From assembly GCA_963747775.1 (NCBI GenBank), contig CAVVGT010000006.1:124001-188000 (forward strand): a DNA stretch of 64,000 nucleotides, written 5' to 3'. This stretch comes from JAGVSZ01 sp963747775 (lineage in GTDB: Bacteria; Pseudomonadota; Gammaproteobacteria; Burkholderiales; SG8-39). Numbering within the stretch: the stretch's first letter is position 1; every line of letters starts with the position of its first letter. A program made the translations under genes and the position numbers. The notes under the pieces were generated by a model. It saw only the letters and a list, made by a program, of their open reading frames with translations. It was not told where the DNA came from and did no database searches. Positions 44,224-53,056 of this stretch are shown piece by piece.

Positions 44224-44252
44224 TTGACAAGGGCCTCCCCCCTTCCTACCAT
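44224..44252 (+). promoter_or_regulatory. Sigma70 promoter of TRAP binding protein 3
   Basis: TTGACA (44224-44229), 17 bases, TACCAT (44247-44252), 54 bases before the ATG. Identical in both hexamers and spacer length to the promoter of paralogue 2, though the spacer sequence differs. Confidence 0.7.
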
Positions 44253-44306
44253 GGGCCCGAGCCGCCGCCCTTGCGCGCGGCCGAATTCTCGACAAGGAGG
44301 AAGACA

Positions 44307-45474
44307 ATGAGACGAGGACTCAAAGCGATCGCCGCGGCAACGGCGGCGGTGCTCATCGGAGCGAGTGCACAGGTTGCCGCCCAGGCGCCCGCCGTGCGCA
44401 ACCTGAAGATGCAGTCGACCTGGCCGGCGAGCCTGACGCTGCAGGACAACTTCCGCTTCTTCGCCGAACGCGTCGACAAGCTCACCAGCGGGCAGCTCAA
44501 GATCGAGACGCATGGCCGCAGGACAGGTCGTGCCCGCGTTCGAGGTCCTGGATGCCACGTCCAAGAAGGTCATCGACGGCGGCCACGGCGTCGCGTACTA
44601 CTGGGTGGGCAAGAACAAGGCGGCGACGCTCTTCGCGTCGACGCCGGCCGGCCCGTTCGGCATGGACCAGATGGACTTCATGGGGTGGCTGTACGAGGGC
44701 GGCGGGCTCGACATGTACTGGGACTTCTACCAGAAGGAGCTCAAGCTCAACGTCATCGCCTTCCCGATCCTGCCGTCCAGCCCGCAGGCGTTCGGCTGGT
44801 TCAAGCGTCCGATCAAGAACCTCGCCGACTTCAAGGGCATGAAGTGCCGCCAGACCGGCATCGTCGCCGAGATCTTCCAGCGCATGGGCATGCAGACCGT
44901 GAACATGCCCGGCGGCGAGATCGTGCCGTCGGCGCAGCGCGGCGTGATCGACTGCGCCGAGTGGGTGGGCGGCGTCGAGGACCTGCGCCTCGGCCTGCCG
45001 CAAGTCTGGAAGTACCACTACACGCCCGGCATGCACGAGCCGAGCGTCATCGGCGAGCTGATCATCAACTCCGAGGTCTGGGCGAGCCTGCCGCCGCAGA
45101 ACCAGGAAGCGATCCGGTCGGCGACCACCGAAACGTTCCTGCGCTGGTGGGTGAAGTGGCAGAAGCAGAACGCCGACGCGATCGACGAGATGCGCACCAA
45201 GCACGGCACGCAGATCCTGCGCACGCCGCCCGACATCCTGATCGCGTTCCTCAAGGCGTGGGACGAGATCGCCAAGGAGGAGTCGGCGAAGAACCCGTTC
45301 TTCAAGAAGGTGCTCGACTCGCAGCACGCCTACGCGGCGAAGGTCGTTCCGGCGAAGCGCTTCATGAACCCGCCGTACTCGTTCGCGGCGAACTACTACT
45401 TTCCGGAGGAACGGAAGCCGGCGGCCGCGGCACCCGCGGCAGCGGCACCCGCGCCCGCGGCAGCGAAGAAGTGA
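44307..45474 (+). CDS. TRAP transporter substrate-binding protein, DctP family (paralogue 3, one frameshift)
   Basis: About 388 residues; AAGGAGGAAG at 44294-44303. Signal peptide (AAATAAVLIGASAQVAAQA), then APAVRNLKMQSTWPASLTLQ and the same core as paralogues 1 and 2 (GMKCRQTGIVAEIFQRMGMQ). An extra C at 44511 (KIET, then MAAGQVVPAF) breaks the frame; removing it restores the family sequence. The tail is extended by an Ala/Pro repeat before AAKK. Own promoter and terminator. Confidence 0.9.
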
Positions 45475-45516
45475 CTGCGCCGAGCGGCGGCAGTACCGCT
45501 GCATAGCGCGGTCCCC

Positions 45517-45535
45517 GGCGCAAGCCGGGATCCAG
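45517..45535 (+). repeat. Second copy of the GGCGCAAGCCGG repeat (half element)
   Basis: GGCGCAAGCCGGGATCCAG, identical to the left arm at 44099-44117, placed just before the terminator. Confidence 0.65.
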
Positions 45536-45536
45536 G

Positions 45537-45566
45537 AAAGGCCGGCTCAGCCGGCCTTTCCTTTTT
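45537..45566. terminator. Shared terminator between TRAP binding protein 3 and mrpG
   Basis: AAAGGCCGGC (45537-45546) and GCCGGCCTTT (45550-45559), perfect 10-base stem with a 3-base loop, then CCTTTTT for the plus strand. The loop, TCA, is the mrpG stop codon read on the minus strand. Confidence 0.75.
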
Positions 45567-45885
45567 CGCCGTCCAACGGGGGCTGCGCCCGCGACGGCAG
45601 CCGCAGGTGCAGCGCCGCCTTCGCCAGCATCAGCGCGGAGACCGGCGCGGTCAGGAAGAGGAATAGCGTGATCAGCAGCTCGTGCACGACCGGCCGTCCG
45701 CTGCCGATGAAGTAGAGCATCGAGGCGATCAGCGCGCCGCCGACGCCGAGCGTCGTCGCCTTCGTCGGGGCGTGCAGGCGCATGAAGAAGTCGGGCAGCC
45801 GCACGAGCCCGACCGCGCCGGCGAGCGCGGCCAGCCCGCCGGCGGCGAGGAAGAGCGAGATCGCGACTTCCAGGGCGACGCGCAT
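45547..45885 (-). CDS. mrpG: Mrp antiporter subunit G
   Basis: 112 residues from ATG (GTG three bases earlier possible). Three helices with LAALAGAVGLVRLPDFFMRL, HAPTKATTLGVGGALIASML and LLITLFLFLTAPVSALMLAK, the MnhG/PhaG signature (RLPDFFxRxHAPTKATTLG). Small accessory subunit of the multi-subunit Na+(K+)/H+ antiporter. Last gene of the operon; its stop lies inside the terminator loop. Confidence 0.92.
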   Translation of the reverse strand: MRVALEVAISLFLAAGGLAALAGAVGLVRLPDFFMRLHAPTKATTLGVGGALIASMLYFIGSGRPVVHELLITLFLFLTAPVSALMLAKAALHLRLPSRAQPPLDGEKGKAG

Positions 45886-45891
45886 CACTGC

Positions 45892-46161
45892 TCAGTCCAT
45901 CACGTCGCCGCGCGCCACGAAGCGCGCGGTCGCGACCGTCGCCACGAAGCCGATGAGCGCGATGACCAGCGCCGCCTCGAAGTACGCCGCGCTGTCGTAG
46001 CGGATCCCGAGCAGGACCGCGATCGCGACCGCGTTCACGTACAGCATGTCCAGCGCGAGGATGCGGTCGGGCACGCTCGGGCCCCACGCGAGGCGCAGCG
46101 CGCCGAGTCCGAACGCGATCGCGAAGCAGGCAAATGCAAAGGTGAGCGCCAGATCTAGCAT
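45892..46161 (-). CDS. mrpF: Mrp antiporter subunit F
   Basis: 89 residues. ALRLAWGPSVPDRILALDML and YVNAVAIAVLLGIRYDS, then VIALIGFVATVATARFVARG are MnhF/PhaF signatures (GPxxxDRxxALD). Three helices. Overlaps mrpE by 7 bases and ends 6 bases before mrpG. Confidence 0.92.
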   Translation of the reverse strand: MLDLALTFAFACFAIAFGLGALRLAWGPSVPDRILALDMLYVNAVAIAVLLGIRYDSAAYFEAALVIALIGFVATVATARFVARGDVMD

Positions 46162-46643
46162 GCAAAGATCTCCCTGAGCGGCCGCTCGTAGCGTGACTTG
46201 ATGTCCGCGGCGACGCGCGCCGGGTCGTCGGTGTGCAGCACGTGGACCAGCATGCGCGTGCGCGCGTCGTCGATCTCGGCGGCCACGGTGCCCGGCGTCA
46301 TCGTCACGATGTTCGCCAGCAGCGCGACCGCCTGAGGGTGCTGCGTCTCGAGCGGCACGATCACGAACGCCGGACGGAGCCGGGCCGTCGGTCCCAGGAC
46401 GAGCCGCGTGACGACGACGTTGGCGAGAACGATGTCCCACAGCACCACGAGCGCGAGGCGGATCGCGGCGCCGGGCCGAGCCAACGGCGCGCGCGCGTCG
46501 ATCAGCCGGCCGGCGACGAGCGGCAGTCCGATCGCCAGCGCCGCCGCTCCGGCGAGATCGATCGGCGCGACGCCGGAGCCGAGCGCGAGCCAGACGATGA
46601 AGAGGGTGGCCGAGAGCCGCGGATGGGGAAATAGCCGGGTCAT
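46155..46643 (-). CDS. mrpE: Mrp antiporter subunit E
   Basis: 162 residues. RLSATLFIVWLALGSG, then DIVLANVVVTRLVLGP and FVIVPLETQHPQAVALLANI, TMTPGTVAAEIDDARTRMLV match MnhE/PhaE. Two or three helices and a cytoplasmic tail. Overlaps mrpD by four bases. Confidence 0.9.
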   Translation of the reverse strand: MTRLFPHPRLSATLFIVWLALGSGVAPIDLAGAAALAIGLPLVAGRLIDARAPLARPGAAIRLALVVLWDIVLANVVVTRLVLGPTARLRPAFVIVPLETQHPQAVALLANIVTMTPGTVAAEIDDARTRMLVHVLHTDDPARVAADIKSRYERPLREIFAC

Positions 46644-48195
46644 GGCCGCGCTCCCGCCGGATACGGGCGGGTGGTCGCCGGCGCGGCGCCGCCGAGCACG
46701 GCGGTCGCGTACCCGCCGCGATCGCCGAGCTGGCGCGCCGCGGCGTCGGTGTAGCGCTTCACCGGCTCGGCAAACATTGCCAGGGCGATGCCGCATGCTA
46801 CGAGCGCGAGCGGCGGAACCAGCTCCGAACGCCGGGGCGTTGTCGCCGGCGCCGCGACTGGCGCGGTGTTCCAGAACAGGAGGCTACCCGCGCGCATCAA
46901 CCCCACGAGCGACAGGAAACCGGCGACGAGTATCACCGTCCACACGACTGCCGCCCCCGGCAACGCGGCGGTGCTGCGCAGGATCATGACCTTGCCGGCA
47001 AACCCGGCCAGCGGCGGCAGGCCGATCAGCGCGATGGCGGCAAGAACGAACAATGCGCCGAGCAGCGCGGACTGGGCCATCGGGGCGCTTTGCTCGAGAC
47101 GATCGCCGACCGGGCCGCGCCGCACACCGATTTGTCCCACCACGAGGAACAGCGTCGCCACGGCCAGCGAAGAGTGCGGGAGATAGAAAAGCGCGGCGCC
47201 CAGGGCGGTCGGCGAGAACGCGCCGACCGCGATGAGGAGCGTCCCGACGGACGCGACGGTCAGATACGCCGCCATGCGGCCGAGCGTGGGGGCCGCGAGC
47301 GCGCCGACCACGCCGAGCAGCGCGGCGGCGAGGGCCGCCGGCGCGAGCCAGGGCGCGGCGACCAGCGCGGCGTCGCCCGCCTCCGGACCGAAGACCACGC
47401 CGTGCACGCGCACGATGGCGTAGACGCCCACCTTGGTCATGATGGCGAACAGCGCCGCCACCGGCGCGCAGGCGGCCGCGTAGGCGCGCGGCAGCCAGAG
47501 CGTACAGCGGGAGCAGCGCTGCCTTGACGCCGAAGACCACGAGCAGCAGCAGCGCGGCCGCGCGGCACCAGCGGCGCGTCGGCGGCCGGCGACGCGCGGC
47601 ACGCGCAGCGCCAGGTCGGCCAGGTTGAGCGTGCCGGTCTCGGCATAGAGCAGCGCCACGCCGATGAGGAACAGCGCCGAGGCGGCCAGGTTCAGCACGA
47701 CGTAGTGCAGACCGACGCGCAGCCGCGGCGTCGCCCTGGCCGTGCAGCATCAGCACGTAGCTGGCGATCAGCAGCACCTCGAAGAATACGAACAGGTTGA
47801 ACAGGTCGCCGGTGACGAAGGCGCCGTTCAGGCCCATGAGCTGGAACTGGAACAGCGCGTGGAAGTAGCGCCCGTGCGCGTCCCAGCCGCCCGCAGGCGT
47901 AGCACAGCGCGGCGAGCGCGACCACCGCGGTCAGCAGCAGCATCAGCGCCGCCAGCCGGTCGATGACGAGCACGATGCCGTACGGCGCCGGCCAGTCGCC
48001 GACCAGGTAGGCGCGTACGACGCCCGCCTGCGCTCGGCTACCAGCCGCGGCGACGAGGATCAGCACGAGCGCAGCGACGCGAAACCGAGCGCGCGCTGCC
48101 GTCCGCAGGCGCCGCGTGTCGCCGAGCAGCAGCAGCATCGCCGTCGCGACGGCAGCGAGCACCGGCAGGATCGGCGCGGCGATCCAGTGATTCAC
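46640..48195 (-). CDS. mrpD: Mrp antiporter subunit D (frameshifted)
   Basis: About 515 residues after repair, from GTG overlapping the mrpC stop. Complex-I-like proton-channel subunit: FVTGDLFNLFVFFEVLLIAS, PVAALFAIMTKVGVYAIVRV (with the conserved Lys) and LIGLPPLAGFAGKVMIL. Frame breaks near 47,504, 47,560, 47,735 and 47,896 return to conserved sequence each time, so probably sequence errors. About 14 helices expected. Confidence 0.88.
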
Positions 48196-48539
48196 GCGTC
48201 GGGCGCCTCGGCGTTCGGCTCCGTGCCGTCGACGTGGTCGGTCCCGGTCTGGTCGCGCGTGCGCAGCGCCAGCTCGAGGACGAAGCCGGTCGTGGCGAAG
48301 CCGATGACGATGGCGGTCAGCACCAGCGCCTGCGGCAGCGGATCGGCCCAGGTCGTGGCGCCATCTGCGACGAGCGGCGGCGTGCCGACCGCGAGCCGAC
48401 CCATCGCGAAGATGAAGAGGTTCACGGCGTAGCCGAGCAGCGTCAGCCCGAGCACCACGGCGAAGGTGCGCCCGCGCAGCATCAGGTAGATGCCGCACGC
48501 GACGACCAGGCCGATGCCGGTGGCGACCAGGATCTCCAT
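48192..48539 (-). CDS. mrpC: Mrp antiporter subunit C
   Basis: 115 residues. GIYLMLRGRTFAVVLGLTLL and GYAVNLFIFAMGRL, DPLPQALVLTAIVIGFATTG are the MnhC/NuoK-like signature (DPLPQALVLTAIVI). Three helices and a polar C-terminus. Intact. Confidence 0.93.
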   Translation of the reverse strand: MEILVATGIGLVVACGIYLMLRGRTFAVVLGLTLLGYAVNLFIFAMGRLAVGTPPLVADGATTWADPLPQALVLTAIVIGFATTGFVLELALRTRDQTGTDHVDGTEPNAEAPDA

Positions 48540-48549
48540 TCGCCCTCGC

Positions 48550-51360
48550 TCAGTCGCTCTGCGGCGCGCGCCGGGACGCGTTGGCCAGCGCGGCAAGCAT
48601 CAGAAGCGTCGCGCCGACGACCATGAGGTAGACGCCGAGGTCGAACAGCGCCGCGGTCGCCAGCGGCAGTTCGCCGAGCAGCGGCACCGTCGGGTGGCCG
48701 TGCGCGCTGGTCAGGAACGGCGGCCGAGCAGCAACGCGCCGACGCCGGTGAGCCAGGCCAGCGCGAGGCCGATGCCCGCGACCCGCGCGAAGCGTCGCCG
48801 AGCCGCGCGTCGGTGCGCGCACCTGGCCCAGCGCCATGTACTGCAGCACCAGCGCGATCGCCGTCACCAGCCCGGCGATGAAGCCGCCACCGGGCAGGTT
48901 GTGGCCGCGCCGAAGTAGATACAACGACACTGCGAGCGCGAAGGGCAGCACCAGCGCGCTGCGACGCGAGCGCAGCGGGAATTGCTGCGGATCCCAGGCG
49001 CGCCCTCGGGATCGGTCGCCGGGCGCCGCGCGTGCATGCCCGTCATCAGCGCCACCACACCGAGCGCGGCGATCGCGAGCACGGTGATCTCGCCGAAGGT
49101 GTCGAACCCGCGGAAGTCGACCAGGATCACGTTGACCGCGTTCGCACCGCCGCCGCGCGCGACGGCGTTCTCCATGAAGTACCAGGAGATCGACTGCAGG
49201 TCGCGCGTCATCGCCGCGAACGCGACGGCGGCGAGCCCGGTGCCCGCCGCGCCCGCGAGGGCGGCGTCGCGCAGCCGGCGTCCTGCCGAAGACTCCGGCG
49301 GCGAGCGGCGCGGCAGGAGCGCGAGCGCCATCAGCAGCAGCACGGTCGAGACGACCTCGACCGACAGCTGCGTCAGCGCGAGGTCCGGGCGCCGACAGGT
49401 AGATGAACGCGACCGCGACGACCAGGCCGACGGCACCGATGAGCACTACCGCGACGAGGCGCTCGCGATGCAGCAGGACGCAGGCGAGCGCCGCGACGCA
49501 GAGCACCAGCCACGCGACGACGGCGAGCGGCGGGACGGGCAGCAGCGGACGCGCGCCGGTCGCCAGCCCGGACGCAGCAATTGGCGTGGCGGCGAGCACG
49601 ACCGCGGCGGCGACGAGCAGGGCAATTTGGCGCTGCAACGAGCCCGTGTCCAGCACGCGCGTCACGCGCCGCGCCAGCGCGAAGAGCGCATCGATCGCGC
49701 GGGTGAAGGCAAGGCGTGCCGTCCATCCGGAGGGGGCGTGCAGGTGCAGAGCGTAGTTGCGCGCCAGCGCCCAATAGAGTGCGAGGCCGCCGGCGGTCGC
49801 GATGATGCTCATGGCGAGCGGCCAGTTCAGGCCGTGCCACAGCGCGATCGAGAACTCGGGCAGGGGCGCGCCGTAAACGTCCCGCGCGGCCAAGGCCACG
49901 AGCGGCGCGACGGTGAACGCCGGCGCAATGCCGACGACGACGCACACCACGGCGAGGATCTCCACCGGGGTCTTCATGAAACGCGGCGGCTCGTGCGGGG
50001 TCTTCGGCAGGCCGCGCGGTGCACCGTTCCAGAACACGTCGTGGATGAAGCGCGCGGAATAGGCGACGCCGAACGCGCCGCCGAGGGTCGCCGCGAACGG
50101 CGCGACGGTCCCGAGCAGGCCGACGTCGCGCAGCTCGAGCGCCTCGGCGAAGAACATCTCCTTGGACAGAAACCCGTTCAGCAGGGGCACGCCCGCCATG
50201 GCGGACGCGGCGACGATCGCCAAGGTGGCGGTGTAGGGCATGTACCGCCACAGCCCGTTGATGCGGCGCATGTCGCGCGTGCCGCACTCGTGGTCGATGA
50301 TGCCGGCCGCCATGAACAGCGAGGCCTTGAACGTCGCATGGTTCACCACGTGGAACACCGCCGCCACGGACGAGAGCGGCGAATCGAGGCCGATCAGGAA
50401 CACGATCAGCCCGAGGTGGCTGATCGTGGAGTAGGCGAGCAGCCCCTTGAGATCGTGCTTGAAGATCGCGACGTAGGCGCCGAATACCATCGTGGCGAGA
50501 CCGACGGTCGCGACGACGTACTCGAACAGCGCATTGCCGCCGAGCACCGGGTAGAGGCGCAGCAGCAGGAAGATGCCGGCCTTGACCATCGTGGCCGAGT
50601 GCAGGTAGGCCGAGGCGGGCGTCGGCGCGGCCATCGCCTCGGGCAGCCAGAAGTGGAACGGCACCTGCGCGCTCTTGGTGAACGCGCCGGCGAGGATGAG
50701 CAGCAGCGCGACCGGGAACAGCGGGTCCGCCTGAACCCGCTCGCGCGCCGCGGCGAGCGCGGAGATCTCGAACGTGCCGGCGATCGCGCCGAGGACCAGG
50801 CAGCCGGCAAGAAGCGCGAGGCCGCCGGCGCCGGTCACCGCGAGCGCCATGCGCGCGCCCTGCCGCGCTTCCGCGCGATCGCTCCAGTAGCCGACCAGCA
50901 GGAACGAGCTGACGCTGGTGAGCTCCCAGAAGACGACGAGCAGCAGCAGGTTGTCGGCGAGGACGATGCCCAGCATCGCGGCCATGAAGAGCATCAGCAG
51001 GCCGAAGAACTTTCCGGCCGGGTCCCGCTCGCTCAGGTAGTAGTGCGCATAAAGGATGACGAGCAGGCCGATGCCGAGGACCAGCAGCGCGAAGAGCAGG
51101 GCGAGGCCGTCCAGGCGCAGCGCGAGGTCGAGACCGATGTCGGGCACCCACGGCCAGGACGCGTGCGGCACCTCGCCCGCGAACACCGCGGCGGTCTGAG
51201 TGCCGACGAGCGCGAGCGCGCCGGTCGTGACTACGGCCGCGGCCCAGGCCGCGGCCGCACGCGAAACGCGCGCGGTCAACGGCGCGAGCGCCGTGCCGAG
51301 CAGAAGCGGCAGCGCGATGACGAGCGGGAGGGCGAGCGCGGCAGGCACGGGGACGGGCAC
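48550..51360 (-). CDS. mrpA: Mrp antiporter subunit A fused with B domain (frameshifted in the C-terminal part)
   Basis: About 935 residues. Start at GTG 51360 or 51348. The A part has FFGLLMLFMAAMLGIVLADN, FTKSAQVPFHFWLPEAMAAP, TPASAYLHSATMVKAGIFLL and LKGLLAYSTISHLGLIVFLI, NuoL-like proton-channel motifs. The C-terminal domain (FRGFDTFGEITVLAIAALGV and HNLPGGGFIAGLVTAIALVL) is MrpB-like, as in PhaAB. Frame breaks near 48,719, 48,795, 49,003 and 49,390. Largest subunit of the operon; the divergent NhaD-type gene suggests a Na+/pH homeostasis locus. Confidence 0.9.
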   Translation of the reverse strand: MPVPVPAALALPLVIALPLLLGTALAPLTARVSRAAAAWAAAVVTTGALALVGTQTAAVFAGEVPHASWPWVPDIGLDLALRLDGLALLFALLVLGIGLLVILYAHYYLSERDPAGKFFGLLMLFMAAMLGIVLADNLLLLVVFWELTSVSSFLLVGYWSDRAEARQGARMALAVTGAGGLALLAGCLVLGAIAGTFEISALAAARERVQADPLFPVALLLILAGAFTKSAQVPFHFWLPEAMAAPTPASAYLHSATMVKAGIFLLLRLYPVLGGNALFEYVVATVGLATMVFGAYVAIFKHDLKGLLAYSTISHLGLIVFLIGLDSPLSSVAAVFHVVNHATFKASLFMAAGIIDHECGTRDMRRINGLWRYMPYTATLAIVAASAMAGVPLLNGFLSKEMFFAEALELRDVGLLGTVAPFAATLGGAFGVAYSARFIHDVFWNGAPRGLPKTPHEPPRFMKTPVEILAVVCVVVGIAPAFTVAPLVALAARDVYGAPLPEFSIALWHGLNWPLAMSIIATAGGLALYWALARNYALHLHAPSGWTARLAFTRAIDALFALARRVTRVLDTGSLQRQIALLVAAAVVLAATPIAASGLATGARPLLPVPPLAVVAWLVLCVAALACVLLHRERLVAVVLIGAVGLVVAVAFIYLSAPGPRADAAVGRGRLDRAAADGARAPAAPLAAGVFGRTPAARRRPRGRGGHRARRRRVRGDDARPAVDLLVLHGERRRARRRCERGQRDPGRLPRVRHLRRDHRARDRRARCGGADDGHARAAPGDRSRGRAWDPQQFPLRSRRSALVLPFALAVSLYLLRRGHNLPGGGFIAGLVTAIALVLQYMALGQVRAPTRGSATLRAGRGHRPRAGLAHRRRRVAARPPFLTSAHGHPTVPLLGELPLATAALFDLGVYLMVVGATLLMLAALANASRRAPQSD

Positions 51361-51419
51361 GAGGTGAACGTCGGGGGCCGCGCGATTGTACGCATGCTCG
51401 CGTCGATCGCGCTTCCCCC

Positions 51420-51425
51420 TATAAT
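51420..51425 (+). promoter_or_regulatory. -10 box for the NhaD-type gene
   Basis: A perfect TATAAT, 60 bases before the ATG, in a divergent region with mrpA. No convincing -35 at 17 bases (CTCGCG). Confidence 0.4.
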
Positions 51426-51484
51426 CCGCGACGCCGCGAGGGGCCCGATCGAAGGCCCGGTCCGGTGCTGCATGGAGGAGAAGA

Positions 51485-52858
51485 ATGAGCCAAGAGGGGA
51501 AGCGCAGGCTAGCGCTCGCCGCAATGAGCGCGCTCGGACTGCTCGCCGCGCCCGCGGTCGCGCTCGCGGCTGGCGCAGCGCACAGTCCGGGGCCCGCCCT
51601 GCTCGGGATTCCCGTCGATTTCATCCTGTTCGCGCTGACGCTGCTCGGTGTCGCGCTGTTCCACCACTACACGCTGCAGGTCGCGCTCACCGGCCTCACG
51701 GTGATCGCGCTGTACAAGATCCTGTTCGCGCCGTTTCGCACCGGCGCGGGGCTCGAGGGATTCATCGCGCTGCTCGGCCACGAGTGGGTGATCCTGGCGA
51801 ACCTCTTCTGCCTGCTCGTGGGCTTCGCGCTGCTGTCGAAGCACTTCGAGGAGAGCAAGGTCCCGGCGGTCCTCCCGAAGTTCCTGCCCGACGACTGGAA
51901 GGGCGCCTTCGTGCTGCTCGTCATCGTATTCGTGCTGTCCTCGTTCCTCGACAACATCGCCGCAGCGCTGATCGGCGGGGCGATGGCGCACACCGTGTTC
52001 CGCGGCAAGGTGCACATCGGCTATCTCGCCGGGATCGTGGCGGCCTCGAACGCCGGCGGTTCGGGCAGCGTGGTGGGCGACACCACCACGACGATGATGT
52101 GGATCGACGGGGTGAGCCCGCTTGCGGTCTTGGACGCCTACGTGGCGGCAGCCGTGGCGCTGGTGGTGTGCGGCATTCCCGCGGCGCTGCAACAGCACCG
52201 GCACTCGCCGATCATGAAGGACCAGCCCCGCGGCACGCGCGTCGACTGGCCGCGCGTCGCGATCGTGGCCTTCATTTTGACCGCCGCAATCGCCGCGAAC
52301 GTGGCCATGAACCTCCGGTTCCCCTGGCTCGCCGGCACGGTGCCGGTGATCGGCCTCGCGGTGTGGCTCGCGATCCTCGTGTCGATCCCGGTGCGCACAC
52401 CCGATTGGAGCCTGATCCCGGGGGCCGTGAAAGGCACGATCTTCCTGCTCGCACTGGTGACCTGCGCGGCGATGATGCCGGTGGAGGAGCTGCCCAGGCA
52501 GTCGTGGCAGACGGCGTTCGGGCTCGGTTTCGTGTCCGCCGTGTTCGACAACATCCCGCTCACGGCGCTCGCGCTGAAGCAGGACGGGTACGACTGGGGG
52601 ATGCTCGCCTACGCGGTCGGCTTCGGCGGCTCGATGATCTGGTTCGGCTCGTCCGCGGGGGTCGCGCTGTCCAACATGTACCCGGAGGCGAAGTCGGTCG
52701 GGCGGTGGGTGCGGCACGGCTGGCACGTCGCGCTCGCGTACGTGCTCGGGTTCGCAGTCATGCTGGCGGTTACCGGGTGGCACCCGACGACCAAACGGGG
52801 TCACGACGCTGTAGCAGCCCCCCCTACGCCCGCCGCCCCGGCGACGCCAGAGAAATGA
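51485..52858 (+). CDS. Sodium/proton antiporter or citrate-type transporter (NhaD/CitM superfamily)
   Basis: 457 residues; AGGAGAAGA lies just upstream. About 11 helices. FVLSSFLDNIAAALIGGAMA and NAGGSGSVVGDTTTTMMWID form one half's signature, and AFGLGFVSAVFDNIPLTALA with GFGGSMIWFGSSAGVALSNM the other, as in ion-transporter-superfamily NhaD and ArsB/CitM proteins. The two DN motifs and the GDTTTT stretch resemble NhaD. Divergent from the Mrp operon, so Na+/H+ exchange is likely. Confidence 0.8.
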   Translation: MSQEGKRRLALAAMSALGLLAAPAVALAAGAAHSPGPALLGIPVDFILFALTLLGVALFHHYTLQVALTGLTVIALYKILFAPFRTGAGLEGFIALLGHEWVILANLFCLLVGFALLSKHFEESKVPAVLPKFLPDDWKGAFVLLVIVFVLSSFLDNIAAALIGGAMAHTVFRGKVHIGYLAGIVAASNAGGSGSVVGDTTTTMMWIDGVSPLAVLDAYVAAAVALVVCGIPAALQQHRHSPIMKDQPRGTRVDWPRVAIVAFILTAAIAANVAMNLRFPWLAGTVPVIGLAVWLAILVSIPVRTPDWSLIPGAVKGTIFLLALVTCAAMMPVEELPRQSWQTAFGLGFVSAVFDNIPLTALALKQDGYDWGMLAYAVGFGGSMIWFGSSAGVALSNMYPEAKSVGRWVRHGWHVALAYVLGFAVMLAVTGWHPTTKRGHDAVAAPPTPAAPATPEK

Positions 52859-52880
52859 GTGCCGCGGGACGGCCGGTCGC

Positions 52881-52909
52881 TTGATCGGCCCCGCGTTCCG
52901 GACTACCAT
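52881..52909 (+). promoter_or_regulatory. Sigma70 promoter of the second TRAP operon
   Basis: TTGATC (52881-52886), 17 bases, TACCAT (52904-52909). It leaves a leader of about 140 bases before the ATG. The -10 is the same as at the other TRAP binding proteins. Confidence 0.55.
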
Positions 52910-53056
52910 TCGCAGGCTTCAGGAGGGCGAGGGTTCGCCTGCATGCGCGCGCTCCCGCGACGCGGAATAAGGCACCACTCCAGGCTGTTGCGCTCTTTGC
53001 AGGCGCGGCGGTGAAAAGCGCCCGACCCGATAATTTCTACCAGAGGAGGCACCTAG

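Noticed and set aside
48982..52884. A 1,300-codon open frame on the plus strand opposite mrpA and covering the NhaD-type gene.
   Set aside because: Arg/Gly/Glu-rich with no motif; mrpA on the minus strand and the NhaD frame are clearly the coding ones.
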